Program-made: the position numbers and the translations under genes
Part shown: in pieces, positions 28,386 to 35,986 of the stretch
Numbering within the stretch: position 1 is the first letter of the stretch
Layout of the letters: each line of letters begins with the position of its first letter
DNA from: a virus
IMG/VR virus record: IMGVR_UViG_3300041409_000136
Span: 1 to 42,153 of that record
Length of the DNA: 42,153 nucleotides
Reading direction: 5' to 3' (one strand)
The notes under the pieces: generated by a model
The model's database searches: none
What the model was told of the DNA's origin: nothing
Seen by the model: only the letters and a program-made list of their open reading frames with translations

Positions 28386-28871
28386 TTAGGCCGGGATAGT
28401 TACATTCTCAGCAGGCTCGCTAGTAATAGCGAACATGACCGTCAGGCTACCGGCATCATCACCAGTACCCATCTCTTTAGGAACAGACGAAACCCGTACG
28501 GGAAACACGTCCATTTTTCGTCCAGCAACATCGCCGCCATCCATGCGCAAAATGAATCCAATAGCATCACGCGGAAACAGGGTGCGAGCATCGGCGCCAC
28601 TAGGATCCGCATAGAATTTGATAGACGAGTCATCCGCAGAAGTACGGCCAGGAATTTTGGAAGTGAATCGCGAGTTGAGGTCTGGTACGTCAATAAGTTC
28701 GGATGTAACCTGCCATCCGGAAACTTCTGCAATCTCACGGGATAAGTCCGTACCTGCATTGATCTCTGGACGCGAGACGGCCAACTTGTTAGCAACGGTG
28801 GCCGTAAATACGTAGCGGGTAGTACCAGTAGGGAAGAAACGACTAGTAGCAGCAATAAGCGGTGCAGGCAT
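28386..28871 (-). CDS. Major tail protein (tail tube)
   Basis: A 161-residue protein directly upstream (in transcription) of the tail chaperone, the constant place of the tube protein. It reads FFPTGTTRYVFTATVANKLA, then INAGTDLSREIAEVSGWQVT, then IPGRTSADDSSIKFYADPSG and IGFILRMDGGDVAGRKMDVF, ending in PVRVSSVPKEMGTGDDAGSL. These are familiar blocks of the phage tube protein with a gpV/lambda-like beta barrel in actinophages. High expression is expected. Confidence 0.88.
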   Translation of the reverse strand: MPAPLIAATSRFFPTGTTRYVFTATVANKLAVSRPEINAGTDLSREIAEVSGWQVTSELIDVPDLNSRFTSKIPGRTSADDSSIKFYADPSGADARTLFPRDAIGFILRMDGGDVAGRKMDVFPVRVSSVPKEMGTGDDAGSLTVMFAITSEPAENVTIPA

Positions 28872-29075
28872 TTACTTTCCCTCCCCCTTCTCGGTTATGA
28901 CACGCGAACGCCTAGGTAACGTCGGTTGTTTTTCCTCTACCGACGATTCAGTTTCTGGCGTCTCGTCATAAATGAGCCAGCCACTCATGGCATGGTGAGG
29001 AAACGAGACCGCTGGAATTTCAACAATGCGCTTACCGTCGTCGATAAGTGGGTGATAGACCTTAACCATTTCCAT
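28872..29075 (-). CDS. Small hypothetical structural-region protein (67 aa)
   Basis: The stop abuts the start of the major tail gene and the start overlaps the preceding stop. It reads KVYHPLIDDGKRIVEIPAVS, HHAMSGWLIYDE and an acidic then basic tail. V-Y-H-P ... H-x-x-S-G-W resembles small proteins located beside head-tail genes in several actinophages, function unknown. The 93-residue protein at 35200 has a comparable size and layout. Confidence 0.65.
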   Translation of the reverse strand: MEMVKVYHPLIDDGKRIVEIPAVSFPHHAMSGWLIYDETPETESSVEEKQPTLPRRSRVITEKGEGK

Positions 29076-29578
29076 CAGGTGTTACCGCCAAAGACCACAA
29101 CGTCATAAGTAACCGACGTACCAGCAGCCGAATTAGCAACCTGTAGAATGTCACCGGTACCGGCGGTAACCGCATAGCCCGTTGTGTCAGGCGCGATTAG
29201 CATAATCATTCCGCCAGGACGAACAATCATCGTAGGCGTAGTGCCACCCATCATTGTTGAGATGGGATTGGTACCAGCACCAACTAGGACGTTGTTCGTA
29301 TTACCGGCATCCGCCGAAATGATGAGTCCCCTAATACGAGCAAGCGTAAAGATGGCTCCAAATGGATCCGTCAGCACGCCCGCAAGGTCAAGCGGGTCTG
29401 TACCCGATGGCGCGATGGTTCGCTGCGAATGCCATAGACGGTTAGCTTGACTGGAAGCGACACCATCAGCCAACAGGAACTGCTTGTTATACGCTAACGG
29501 CGCGCTAACAGTAGTCAGAGCTAATGGATTAGTGAGGCTTGCGGTTAGCTGCAACAGTAACCGGGTATCGAGCGGCAT
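29075..29578 (-). CDS. Virion-structural candidate (167 aa)
   Basis: A 167-residue beta-rich protein: LLQLTASLTNPLALTTVSAP, WHSQRTIAPSGTDPLDLAGV, ARIRGLIISADAGNTNNVLV and GMIMLIAPDTTGYAVTAGTG. The pattern resembles decoration or minor tube proteins seen between the neck and tail genes in Streptomyces phages. It lies between the gp10-like protein and the 67-aa protein, each junction overlapping by a base. No enzymatic motif. Confidence 0.6.
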   Translation of the reverse strand: MPLDTRLLLQLTASLTNPLALTTVSAPLAYNKQFLLADGVASSQANRLWHSQRTIAPSGTDPLDLAGVLTDPFGAIFTLARIRGLIISADAGNTNNVLVGAGTNPISTMMGGTTPTMIVRPGGMIMLIAPDTTGYAVTAGTGDILQVANSAAGTSVTYDVVVFGGNT

Positions 29579-30036
29579 TAAATTCCCTCCCTAACGTACT
29601 TGTGATCACGGGCAACCTTATCGACGACTTTGCCAATATCCTCGTCAGTGCCCTTTAGCCATGGCTCAGCAGCGGGCCATAGGAATGGACGTGCGCGATT
29701 CTCAGCCCATGTCCAACTCTCCCTAGGTCCCTGGCCGTATACAGGATGACGGAAATCCCCTAGACGACCTTTATGTTCCAATGGCCTACCATGGGGGGCA
29801 GCCTCCTTGCGGACCTTAATTGCTACTCCCGCTGACCGCGCACTAATCGAAACCGATAACCTAATGGCCCCCGGAATTCGCGTAGACCAAGCGGCATTTT
29901 CCTTAGCTGCAAGTAATGGCTTCTGTGCCGCAGCCCTTAGCCCAATACGCAGATCGCGCCTAACATCCTTGGGAAGCTTGTCATTATCTCGAATGAAAGC
30001 ACGCAACTCATGGGTTCCCGCCCCGATTTTTCTCAT
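29578..30036 (-). CDS. HK97 gp10-like neck/tail-completion protein
   Basis: A 152-residue protein in the usual position after the adaptor. It contains IGAGTHELRAFIRDNDKLPK, RRDLRIGLRAAAQKPLLAAK, then IRLSVSISARSAGVAIKVRK and GRPLEHKGRLGDFRHPVYGQ, with a final RARPFLWPAAEPW helix. The FRHPVYG and G-x2-FLxPA motifs are characteristic of the HK97 gp10 family that closes the head-tail interface. Overlaps the tail-terminator gene by 4 bases. Confidence 0.82.
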   Translation of the reverse strand: MRKIGAGTHELRAFIRDNDKLPKDVRRDLRIGLRAAAQKPLLAAKENAAWSTRIPGAIRLSVSISARSAGVAIKVRKEAAPHGRPLEHKGRLGDFRHPVYGQGPRESWTWAENRARPFLWPAAEPWLKGTDEDIGKVVDKVARDHKYVREGI

Positions 30037-30500
30037 CTAGTGAATGCCTCAATCTGCACAATGAAACGGACAGTACAGACAGCCCCCCGCGACGTCATTT
30101 CCCTAGCAACCGAATCACTATGGATACGAGCGCGCATGACAATTCCGCCGAGTGTCTGATCAACAATCAATTGGTCATTAAGAATGTCGATCATTTTGAA
30201 AGCGCGATCGGTCACGTCCGGCATACTCTTTTCATGGCCACGCCAAGCGGAAACGATATTGGTAATTTCGTAGCTTTCCCGATCGGGACTAGTCGCCAAT
30301 TGCTCACGAGTACGTGTACTGGATACCGACTGATCACCGGGAAACCCGGTAAATCCAATGCATACCAAATCGGGACGCGCATCCAAAGGAGGGATCGGAT
30401 CACCGTCGATAACCTCTACATTTTCGTCACCCCCGAAAGCTGTCCTAGCTAAGAGCACGAGAGCTTTTAAAGCCAGCGGAATAGTCGAGTTAGCTCTCAT
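30033..30500 (-). CDS. Probable tail terminator protein
   Basis: A 155-residue protein between the head-tail adaptor and the gp10-like protein. It has VLLARTAFGGDENVEVIDGD, the strand YEITNIVSAWRGH, then FKMIDILNDQLIVDQTLGGI and VMRARIHSDS. The I-x3-W-x-G strand followed by a helix (F-x3-D-x-L-x-D) and a T-L-G-G-x-V strand is the usual profile of tail terminators, which cap the tube and join it to the neck. Assignment rests on position and this pattern. Confidence 0.7.
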   Translation of the reverse strand: MRANSTIPLALKALVLLARTAFGGDENVEVIDGDPIPPLDARPDLVCIGFTGFPGDQSVSSTRTREQLATSPDRESYEITNIVSAWRGHEKSMPDVTDRAFKMIDILNDQLIVDQTLGGIVMRARIHSDSVAREMTSRGAVCTVRFIVQIEAFTR

Positions 30501-31339
30501 ACCAACGGGCTCCTCTGGGAACGCTTATCAAGTCCCAGAAGCTGACGAACCGAGAATGGTAGGGCGAACGGTATGCCGTTGACTGCTTGGTCCTCTTGCG
30601 CCATTGGGGGCCGACCACCCCCCGGATTCAGTTGTGAGATGCGCCAAAGGTTGCCCACTAGCTCTTTAGTGGCGAGGACGAAATTAGGGGGAACCGGGGT
30701 ACGGCCAGCACGGTACGTAATGCGGGTCTTTCCTATGAACCTGTCGGTATGCTTGATAATCCCGGATTTAGGCTTGTCGAGAATCCAACCCTGCACGTTG
30801 GTCGCCTCATCGCCCTGCACCATGGCAATAGGTCCTGGCAGCGTTTCAACAGCCGTAATCGAGATAATGGGGTATTGATCCAATACCAGGTATTTCACAT
30901 CGGTCTGCCTATTGATCTCGACAACCGTCGTTGGAGATACAGGTCCCATACGATCGGTCACCATTTGGCACGCTGCAGAAATGAAGCCTCGCAATGCCTC
31001 ATCGTAAGTAGTGGCCTGCAAGTCAAGACGCAAATGATTCTTGGTATCTGTCAGGCTGATGAAGTCGCCATTATCGGCCGGTACCACATCGAAGCTATCC
31101 GCAAATGCCGACGCGTTAGCACCGGTTGCTACCCATCGAATACGGTGACGTCCGGGTTGAATTGTCACGTAGTCATATGAATACGTACCTAAGCTTGTTG
31201 GCAGAATGGTGCCAGCAAGAAAGCTAGTGCCATCAGGCAATGTCACTGTCAACGTGAGTGTGCCAGCATTCGCTAAGACACCAGCAGAATCCCTGATAGT
31301 GACGGAGAGGGGCACCACGTCACCTAAGTCAATGGCCAC
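30497..31339 (-). CDS. Head-tail adaptor (gp6-like) with N-terminal Ig-like domain
   Basis: A 280-residue protein. Residues 1-90 form a beta-sandwich (LTLTVTLPDGTSF, LGTYSYDYVTIQPGRHRIRW), probably an Ig-like extra. Residues about 93-280 match the HK97 gp6/SPP1 gp15-type adaptor: DTKNHLRLDLQATTYDEALR, a helix AACQMVTDRMGP, the YPIISITAVE strand and the late helix ATKELVGNLWR. The adaptor ring sits under the portal. It starts exactly where the repeat protein gene ends and overlaps the tail terminator gene by 4. Confidence 0.85.
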   Translation of the reverse strand: MAIDLGDVVPLSVTIRDSAGVLANAGTLTLTVTLPDGTSFLAGTILPTSLGTYSYDYVTIQPGRHRIRWVATGANASAFADSFDVVPADNGDFISLTDTKNHLRLDLQATTYDEALRGFISAACQMVTDRMGPVSPTTVVEINRQTDVKYLVLDQYPIISITAVETLPGPIAMVQGDEATNVQGWILDKPKSGIIKHTDRFIGKTRITYRAGRTPVPPNFVLATKELVGNLWRISQLNPGGGRPPMAQEDQAVNGIPFALPFSVRQLLGLDKRSQRSPLV

Positions 31340-32442
31340 TACCTTCCCCCCATTCCAGTACCCTTGCGATTACCTAACGACGTGCTAGGTCCGGACTTCT
31401 GTTTCCCACCCATTACGCTAGATACCTTTGGCTTCCCATCCATTGCGCTAGATGCAGGCTTGCGGTTTACCTCAATCACGCCAGTACGGCTAACGCGCAT
31501 TGCCATACGTCCAGCTACCGTTCCTGGTATCGACACAATGAGTGCGTCTACAGCGGATGCAGAATCACTCAAGACAACGGGCTTGCTTGCACCGACTGAA
31601 TCAGAGGCGATACCAGCATCGGTAAATGTCAGCGATACAAAGGAAGCGAGCGCATCATTAGCTAAACCGCTGTCCGTCAAATCAACAGCAATGGTCCGCG
31701 TAATGCTGTCTGTTCCCGATGCCGAATCAGCAAGCGCAATCGGAACCGACAACGTAAGCGCTTCTGTTGCACTGCCCGCGTCGATAAGGGTTGTCGTGAC
31801 TGATACAGCTAGTGCATCGGTCGCGCTGCCAGCATCCGCAAGAGAAAGTGTTGTATTGACTGCCAGTGCATCGGATGCGCTGCCCGATTCTGGCAATTGC
31901 GGGGTTGCACCTGCAAGACCACCGACAAGCGAGTCACTTGCACTGCCACTATCAGCTAATGCAATCGTCGCATTCGCCGTAATGGATTCGGTACTAGATC
32001 CTGAATCCAGTAAAGCCGATGCCACCGACTTGGTAATGGTCTCGGTACTAGATCCGGAATCAGCTAATGCAATTGGAGTGGTAACCGTCAGCGCTTCAGT
32101 ACTAGATCCTGACTCCGACAATGCAGCCGTAGCAGTGACAGCTAGACTTTGGGTACTGGATCCTGAATCCGGCAATATAGCCGTAGCGCTGACAGCCAAC
32201 GAATCCGTTGCACTGCCCGTATCAGCCAACGGAGTCGAGCTAGACACGGTCAGAGCATCGCTAGACGACCCTGTATCGGCCGTAGGCGCCGACACAGACA
32301 CAGTCAGGGCATCTGTACCGGATCCACTATCAGCAGTCGGTACGGTGGTCGTGAGGCTTAGAGCTTCACTTCCAGACCCTGAATCCGAAAGAGCTATGGA
32401 AGTTGGAGCACTGACCGATTGGGGGACTAGTAATATCGGCAC
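31339..32442 (-). CDS. Repeat protein of the head-tail region (approximately 18-residue DSGS repeats)
   Basis: A 367-residue protein if it starts at GTG 32442, which follows AGTGGGGG. A TTG at 32472 would overlap the SGNH gene and add 10 residues. About 16 repeats of 18 residues (consensus ADSGSxTDALTVSxTxxL) fill the protein from about residue 19 to 310. The C-terminal 57 residues are basic (RKPASSAMDGKPKVSSVMGG). Acidic, Ser/Thr-rich repeats with regularly spaced hydrophobics suggest an extended beta-rod fibre. The related unit DSALGSDALGVSV opens the protein at 34580. It probably forms a virion fibre, inferred from position only. Confidence 0.7.
   Translation of the reverse strand: MPILLVPQSVSAPTSIALSDSGSGSEALSLTTTVPTADSGSGTDALTVSVSAPTADTGSSSDALTVSSSTPLADTGSATDSLAVSATAILPDSGSSTQSLAVTATAALSESGSSTEALTVTTPIALADSGSSTETITKSVASALLDSGSSTESITANATIALADSGSASDSLVGGLAGATPQLPESGSASDALAVNTTLSLADAGSATDALAVSVTTTLIDAGSATEALTLSVPIALADSASGTDSITRTIAVDLTDSGLANDALASFVSLTFTDAGIASDSVGASKPVVLSDSASAVDALIVSIPGTVAGRMAMRVSRTGVIEVNRKPASSAMDGKPKVSSVMGGKQKSGPSTSLGNRKGTGMGGR
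31515..32390 (-). repeat. Sixteen approximately 54-base tandem repeats
   Basis: The repeat units encode the 18-residue pattern described for the overlapping gene. Neighbouring units differ by many silent and coding changes but keep GATTCAGG-type sequence for DSG, and blocks such as GTACTAGATCCTGA recur on the plus strand. The periodicity keeps an antisense frame open for 386 codons. Copy number is expected to vary between related phages. Confidence 0.75.
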
Positions 32443-32452
32443 CGGTCCCCCA

Positions 32453-34180
32453 CTAGAAGAGTTGCATCCCAATCATTGGAATATTGTCAGCCTGCACTGC
32501 CCCCGTAGCCGCAACATCAGCTAATGCAGTAGTGCCCTGAGATGCCAGCGAATAGCCAACGCCAACAGAACTAACGCCAGTCGTTTGATTCAAGTTCGGC
32601 ATCATCAAATCCGAAGGTCCGGCAAGCGTAAGAAACGTCTGACCAGTACCAGCGGTAATACACTTGACGGATATCCAATACAACCCCGGATCCAATGTCA
32701 GGTTAATTGAACCAGTGCCATTAGCAGGATTCGGTGCCAATGCATTAGCCACAAGTGGAACGCTGAAAGCTCCCGCTGTGGACGGCTCAGTTACCAAACA
32801 TTGTGGATAGCCCGTCCAACCGACGTCATCGTAAACACCCCATCGAATCGTGGCCGCTACCGTACCCGCCGCGACTGTGGCCACAGCAATACGCACATAG
32901 CGCTCGCGACCCTGACTTACAATCCATGGAAGCCAGTATTGAGTCTGTACGACCATGGCACCCGCTGTGCCCTGCTGTTTGTGCTCCGAGGTGTAATACG
33001 TAGCGTTTCGACGTGGCCGAACAATTGGTCCCTGTCGTGGCGATGGAACATTGAAATTCGCTGCCGTACCCTGCCCACCTACCGGACGAAACCTCTTCAT
33101 TGCGGTTAGGCAGGCATCGGCACACTTTGCAGCGCCAAGCTCGTTTGGGTGCAGACCATCCCAATAGTACGCAACCGTTTTATTGAGCGCTGAATCTAGA
33201 TCGGCGATTTGAACCATGGTGTCAAACTCAGCAACGATGCTGCCTATTGCGGTGTTCAGATCTACTACGTTCTGATCTTTCGCCGCTTCAGTGCCGGTCC
33301 ATGACGAGTACAGCGCATAACCAGCAGTCGTCAGACGAGCAACATTGCAAACGATAATGGGGGGTGGTGTCTTGGATTCAATCCACCAACAGTCAAACGA
33401 AACCGAACCACCCGAATCAAGCTGAGTGACAGTCCCGATAATCGTCTGTCCTGCATTGGCTGATGTAAGGGTGGTGATTCGCTTTACCATTTTGCTGTGC
33501 GTAAACAGTGCCCCAGAAACAACGCCAGATGTTGACGTAGTACCAGTAATGCCAGCAGTACCAGACCATGTAACCGTTCCGCCGTTGGTCGAGTTACCAT
33601 CCAGACAAATGGAGATCGGCGCACCATCGTAATCCGATGGGATCGCAATAGTGAACGTGGCATTGGTGAGAGCAGTAGCATTGTGCGTGCTATTTCCAAA
33701 TGACCAGTCGGCAGTACCCACACCTACCGTGAAACCCGCACCATACGTGACCGTAGCATCTGTATTGTCAAACACGCGGGCAGCACGCCACAGTGAAATA
33801 GCTGAACGCAGCACGTGACTAAACGTTGTATTGAGTTGCGCGAAAGTGGTTGTTGCTCCCGAATTGCCTAGGTCATTGATCCCATAACACATCAGCAGCG
33901 CGCCACCATCAGCGGTATATGGCGCGCCACGTGATGTGTTCTTTCCGTTCTCCTGAAAGATCCGACCAAACCCGCCGGTCTTACGACCCTGCAAAACTAA
34001 CTGTGCTCCCGAAACAGCACGGTTACGCCAATTCGTATATTCAATGTCCAATGACGAACGGAAAATGGCATCTAATCGTCCGGTCTGATCAACGGCACCA
34101 CCCGTGAACTGTAAGTACGAGTGACCGAACGTATTCCACATGTCTGGTACTGGATATGACGGTCTCTGTGCTAAAGGCAT
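32453..34180 (-). CDS. SGNH/GDSL-type hydrolase, virion-associated
   Basis: A 575-residue protein. Block I is FGHSYLQF (Ser nucleophile), block III is GINDLGN (the GxND motif), and block V is WDGLHPNELGA (D-x2-H, catalytic His). This is the set of an SGNH esterase. The catalytic domain covers about residues 1-365, interrupted by a beta insertion (about 150-260). Residues 400-575 are a beta-sandwich (VQTQYWLPWIVSQGRERYVR, YWISVKCIT). Such enzymes de-acylate surface polysaccharides. It lies between capsid and adaptor genes rather than with the tail tip, which is unusual. Confidence 0.82.
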   Translation of the reverse strand: MPLAQRPSYPVPDMWNTFGHSYLQFTGGAVDQTGRLDAIFRSSLDIEYTNWRNRAVSGAQLVLQGRKTGGFGRIFQENGKNTSRGAPYTADGGALLMCYGINDLGNSGATTTFAQLNTTFSHVLRSAISLWRAARVFDNTDATVTYGAGFTVGVGTADWSFGNSTHNATALTNATFTIAIPSDYDGAPISICLDGNSTNGGTVTWSGTAGITGTTSTSGVVSGALFTHSKMVKRITTLTSANAGQTIIGTVTQLDSGGSVSFDCWWIESKTPPPIIVCNVARLTTAGYALYSSWTGTEAAKDQNVVDLNTAIGSIVAEFDTMVQIADLDSALNKTVAYYWDGLHPNELGAAKCADACLTAMKRFRPVGGQGTAANFNVPSPRQGPIVRPRRNATYYTSEHKQQGTAGAMVVQTQYWLPWIVSQGRERYVRIAVATVAAGTVAATIRWGVYDDVGWTGYPQCLVTEPSTAGAFSVPLVANALAPNPANGTGSINLTLDPGLYWISVKCITAGTGQTFLTLAGPSDLMMPNLNQTTGVSSVGVGYSLASQGTTALADVAATGAVQADNIPMIGMQLF

Positions 34181-34184
34181 CTCG

Positions 34185-34568
34185 TCAACTCGCAGTCGCT
34201 AAGTGGGTAAGGACTGTTCCCCCCGCAACTTGCCCTAGCATTGAGATAGCTTGCGTCGTGAGGTGAAAAGGAACTTCCCAGCGGTCATCAGGGTCTAGAT
34301 AGAAATGAAACAAGGTAGCCGTAGGCGCCGTACCATCGAATCGCAGAAAGACCCGTCCAATTGCATTGCTCACCATTACTACGCCTACACGGCCAGCATC
34401 CGCAGCAACTTGATTGGTAACAGCAGTAGTCGCCACAGTCCATGAATTAGTTGTACTAGCCGTAGCTCTGGCTTCGCGCACCACTTGCTGATGATCGCCA
34501 CCAGTGATAGCGAAAGTGTCAATATTGGTGCCAGATCCAGCGGTAATAGGAACAGCGCTATCCGGCAT
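34185..34568 (-). CDS. Beta-rich virion protein candidate (127 aa)
   Basis: A 127-residue protein. The central portion ATTAVTNQVAADAGRVGVVM, then SNAIGRVFLRFDG and FHFYLDPDDRWEVPF, resembles the small phage structural proteins in which R-x-G-x-x-x-x-N-x-G/R-x-x-LRF strands form a jelly-roll. These are seen as decoration or head proteins. It lies 4 nt after the start side of the SGNH gene in the extra structural block. No enzyme motif. Confidence 0.6.
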   Translation of the reverse strand: MPDSAVPITAGSGTNIDTFAITGGDHQQVVREARATASTTNSWTVATTAVTNQVAADAGRVGVVMVSNAIGRVFLRFDGTAPTATLFHFYLDPDDRWEVPFHLTTQAISMLGQVAGGTVLTHLATAS

Positions 34569-34579
34569 TGGAACCTACC

Positions 34580-35200
34580 TCATGTAAACGTAATCGTGGC
34601 CGTAGCCGACCACGTCTGACCGCTGGCTTTCGTACCCTGTGCAATACCAGCAACACGATTGAACAGTAACGTGCCTACGACCGCGCTAGCTGCAACTGTG
34701 GGAGCACTCACATCAATACCAAATTCATTCCACGCGAAGTTACCATCAGCAGTGCCAAAAGATGCGGAGAACGACAATTGTCGAGTGCCCAAAGTCGCGG
34801 CGCCTGTAACAGGCTGAAACCATCGATTGGCAGCACCTGCAACCGCAGCCAAATCCACATCGGTATAAGCCTGAGCCGTAGTGCTGTTACCTACCCCAAT
34901 GCGCGTACTAGTTGCTCCCGCTAATGCCTGTGTCGTACCTGTTGCGGTAAGCAGACTCATAAGACGAGTCCAACCCGCATTCGTAATCAGATTGCCCTTA
35001 ACCTGAGTAACGCTGTATGGCTCGTAACCATACTCTGCGAAATCATCGGCGGTAGGTTGTCGATTGAGGTATCTCGTTAGCCCAGCAGTCTTATACTCGT
35101 CGAATCGCTCAATCGTCCACAACGTCGTACCAAATGCGCCCTCATGCAGCGTTGTACCCACAGACACACCTAGGGCATCGCTGCCTAATGCGCTATCCAT
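34580..35200 (-). CDS. Virion-structural candidate with N-terminal repeat unit (206 aa)
   Basis: A 206-residue protein opening with DSALGSDALGVSVGTTL, one unit of the type repeated in the 31339 gene. It continues LTRYLNRQPTADDFAEYGYE and GNLITNAGWTRLMSLLTATG, then STRIGVGNSTTAQAYTDVDL, then RWFQPVTGAATLGTRQLSFS and FAWNEFGIDVS. N-x-G-W ... R-I-G-V-G-x-x-x-x ... F-x-W-x-E-x-G is the signature of phage virion proteins with a beta-sandwich/TNF-like domain. Probably part of a head-surface or tail-adjacent fibre. Confidence 0.65.
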   Translation of the reverse strand: MDSALGSDALGVSVGTTLHEGAFGTTLWTIERFDEYKTAGLTRYLNRQPTADDFAEYGYEPYSVTQVKGNLITNAGWTRLMSLLTATGTTQALAGATSTRIGVGNSTTAQAYTDVDLAAVAGAANRWFQPVTGAATLGTRQLSFSASFGTADGNFAWNEFGIDVSAPTVAASAVVGTLLFNRVAGIAQGTKASGQTWSATATITFT

Positions 35201-35481
35201 TACACATCCTTGACGACAATAACGGGCTTCTTAACGGGAGGTACGGGCACATCGCGTCTTTCCCCAGGGGCAGCACTCGTCGATTCAACAACCTTGCCAG
35301 TAGCCTTTGCCTGCCTTTTCGCTTGCTCAGCTACATACACGTCAACAGATTCGAACAGTTCAGCAGTCGCCTTACTGTAGGCAGGGTCATCGGTAGAGAT
35401 GACAACCCCCGCAGCAATTACGCGCGTCATGCCATCTTGCTCAATAGCAAAAGGGGTCCTGCATCGCTTCAATTCAGCCAT
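35200..35481 (-). CDS. Small structural-region protein (93 aa)
   Basis: Start at ATG 35481 (with AGGGGGTG upstream) rather than 35553, which would overlap the previous gene with shadow sequence. It reads ELKRCRTPFAIEQDGMTRVI then AAGVVISTDDPAYSKATAEL and FESVDVYVAEQ, then a Lys/Pro/Val tail. The V-I-x-x-G-x-x-I-x-x-x-D-P ... F-E-x-V-D/E block recurs in small proteins next to capsid genes of many actinophages. Function unknown. Confidence 0.65.
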   Translation of the reverse strand: MAELKRCRTPFAIEQDGMTRVIAAGVVISTDDPAYSKATAELFESVDVYVAEQAKRQAKATGKVVESTSAAPGERRDVPVPPVKKPVIVVKDV

Positions 35482-35498
35482 TTCCAATTCACCCCCTA

Positions 35499-35906
35499 TT
35501 AGTGGATAGCGGGCAGACGCCGCGCTCCCATAAGTACAGCAGTAGCGCCCCACGTTCCGCCGGTAGCACCTGTTGCAACCGTGGCGACTAGACGCACATA
35601 ACGCTGTCCACCGTTATAACCAAGCTCGAAAACTTTGTCGTCATCGGTCGCAAGAATGGTGGGCGATGTTCCCTGCACAACGGAGGGATCAGCAGTAGTA
35701 AAGAGCGAGTTATCTGCGCTTTCCTGAACTACGAATGTAATGGTTCCGTCAGTCAATGTCCCCGTGTGAATCGAGAACATCAGGGACCGGAACATGTTGT
35801 TTTGATATGCCCTGTCAACGGTAAGACCGTTGTAGGTACCGGTAGGACGTAACGCGACTGCTAAAGCCGGACGAGCAACGACGGTTGAATACGCGCTTTG
35901 GCGCAT
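35499..35906 (-). CDS. Head decoration-like protein (135 aa)
   Basis: A good ribosome site (AGAAAGGAAATC) precedes the ATG. The beta-rich sequence has LRPTGTYNGLTVDRAYQNNM, then FRSLMFSIHTGTLTDGTITF, VVQESADNSLFTTAD and RYVRLVATVATGATGGTWGA. The V-Q-E-S-x-D-x-x-x-F-T and Y-V-R-L motifs occur in small phage virion proteins that coat heads or tails. It directly follows the major capsid gene and its hairpin, the usual place of a decoration protein. Confidence 0.65.
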   Translation of the reverse strand: MRQSAYSTVVARPALAVALRPTGTYNGLTVDRAYQNNMFRSLMFSIHTGTLTDGTITFVVQESADNSLFTTADPSVVQGTSPTILATDDDKVFELGYNGGQRYVRLVATVATGATGGTWGATAVLMGARRLPAIH

Positions 35907-35934
35907 GCTGGATTTCCTTTCTGTGAAGAATGGC

Positions 35935-35971
35935 GCCTAGGGGGTAGCATCGGGACCACTACCCCCTAGGC
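35935..35971 (-). terminator. Perfect 13-bp hairpin after the capsid gene
   Basis: GCCTAGGGGGTAG (35935-35947) pairs with CTACCCCCTAGGC (35959-35971) around an 11-nt loop, 15 nt downstream of the capsid stop. No T-run. Similar hairpins after capsid genes act as attenuators or 3'-end stabilisers, allowing high capsid expression relative to later genes. Confidence 0.65.
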
Positions 35972-35986
35972 AAGGATTCAGGTTTC

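Noticed and set aside
31364-32524. 386-codon open frame on the plus strand opposite the repeat gene
   Set aside because: It is an artefact of the 54-base periodicity and Ser/Thr/Asp codon usage of the real minus-strand repeat gene. It also runs against the late operon and has no ribosome site that stands out.
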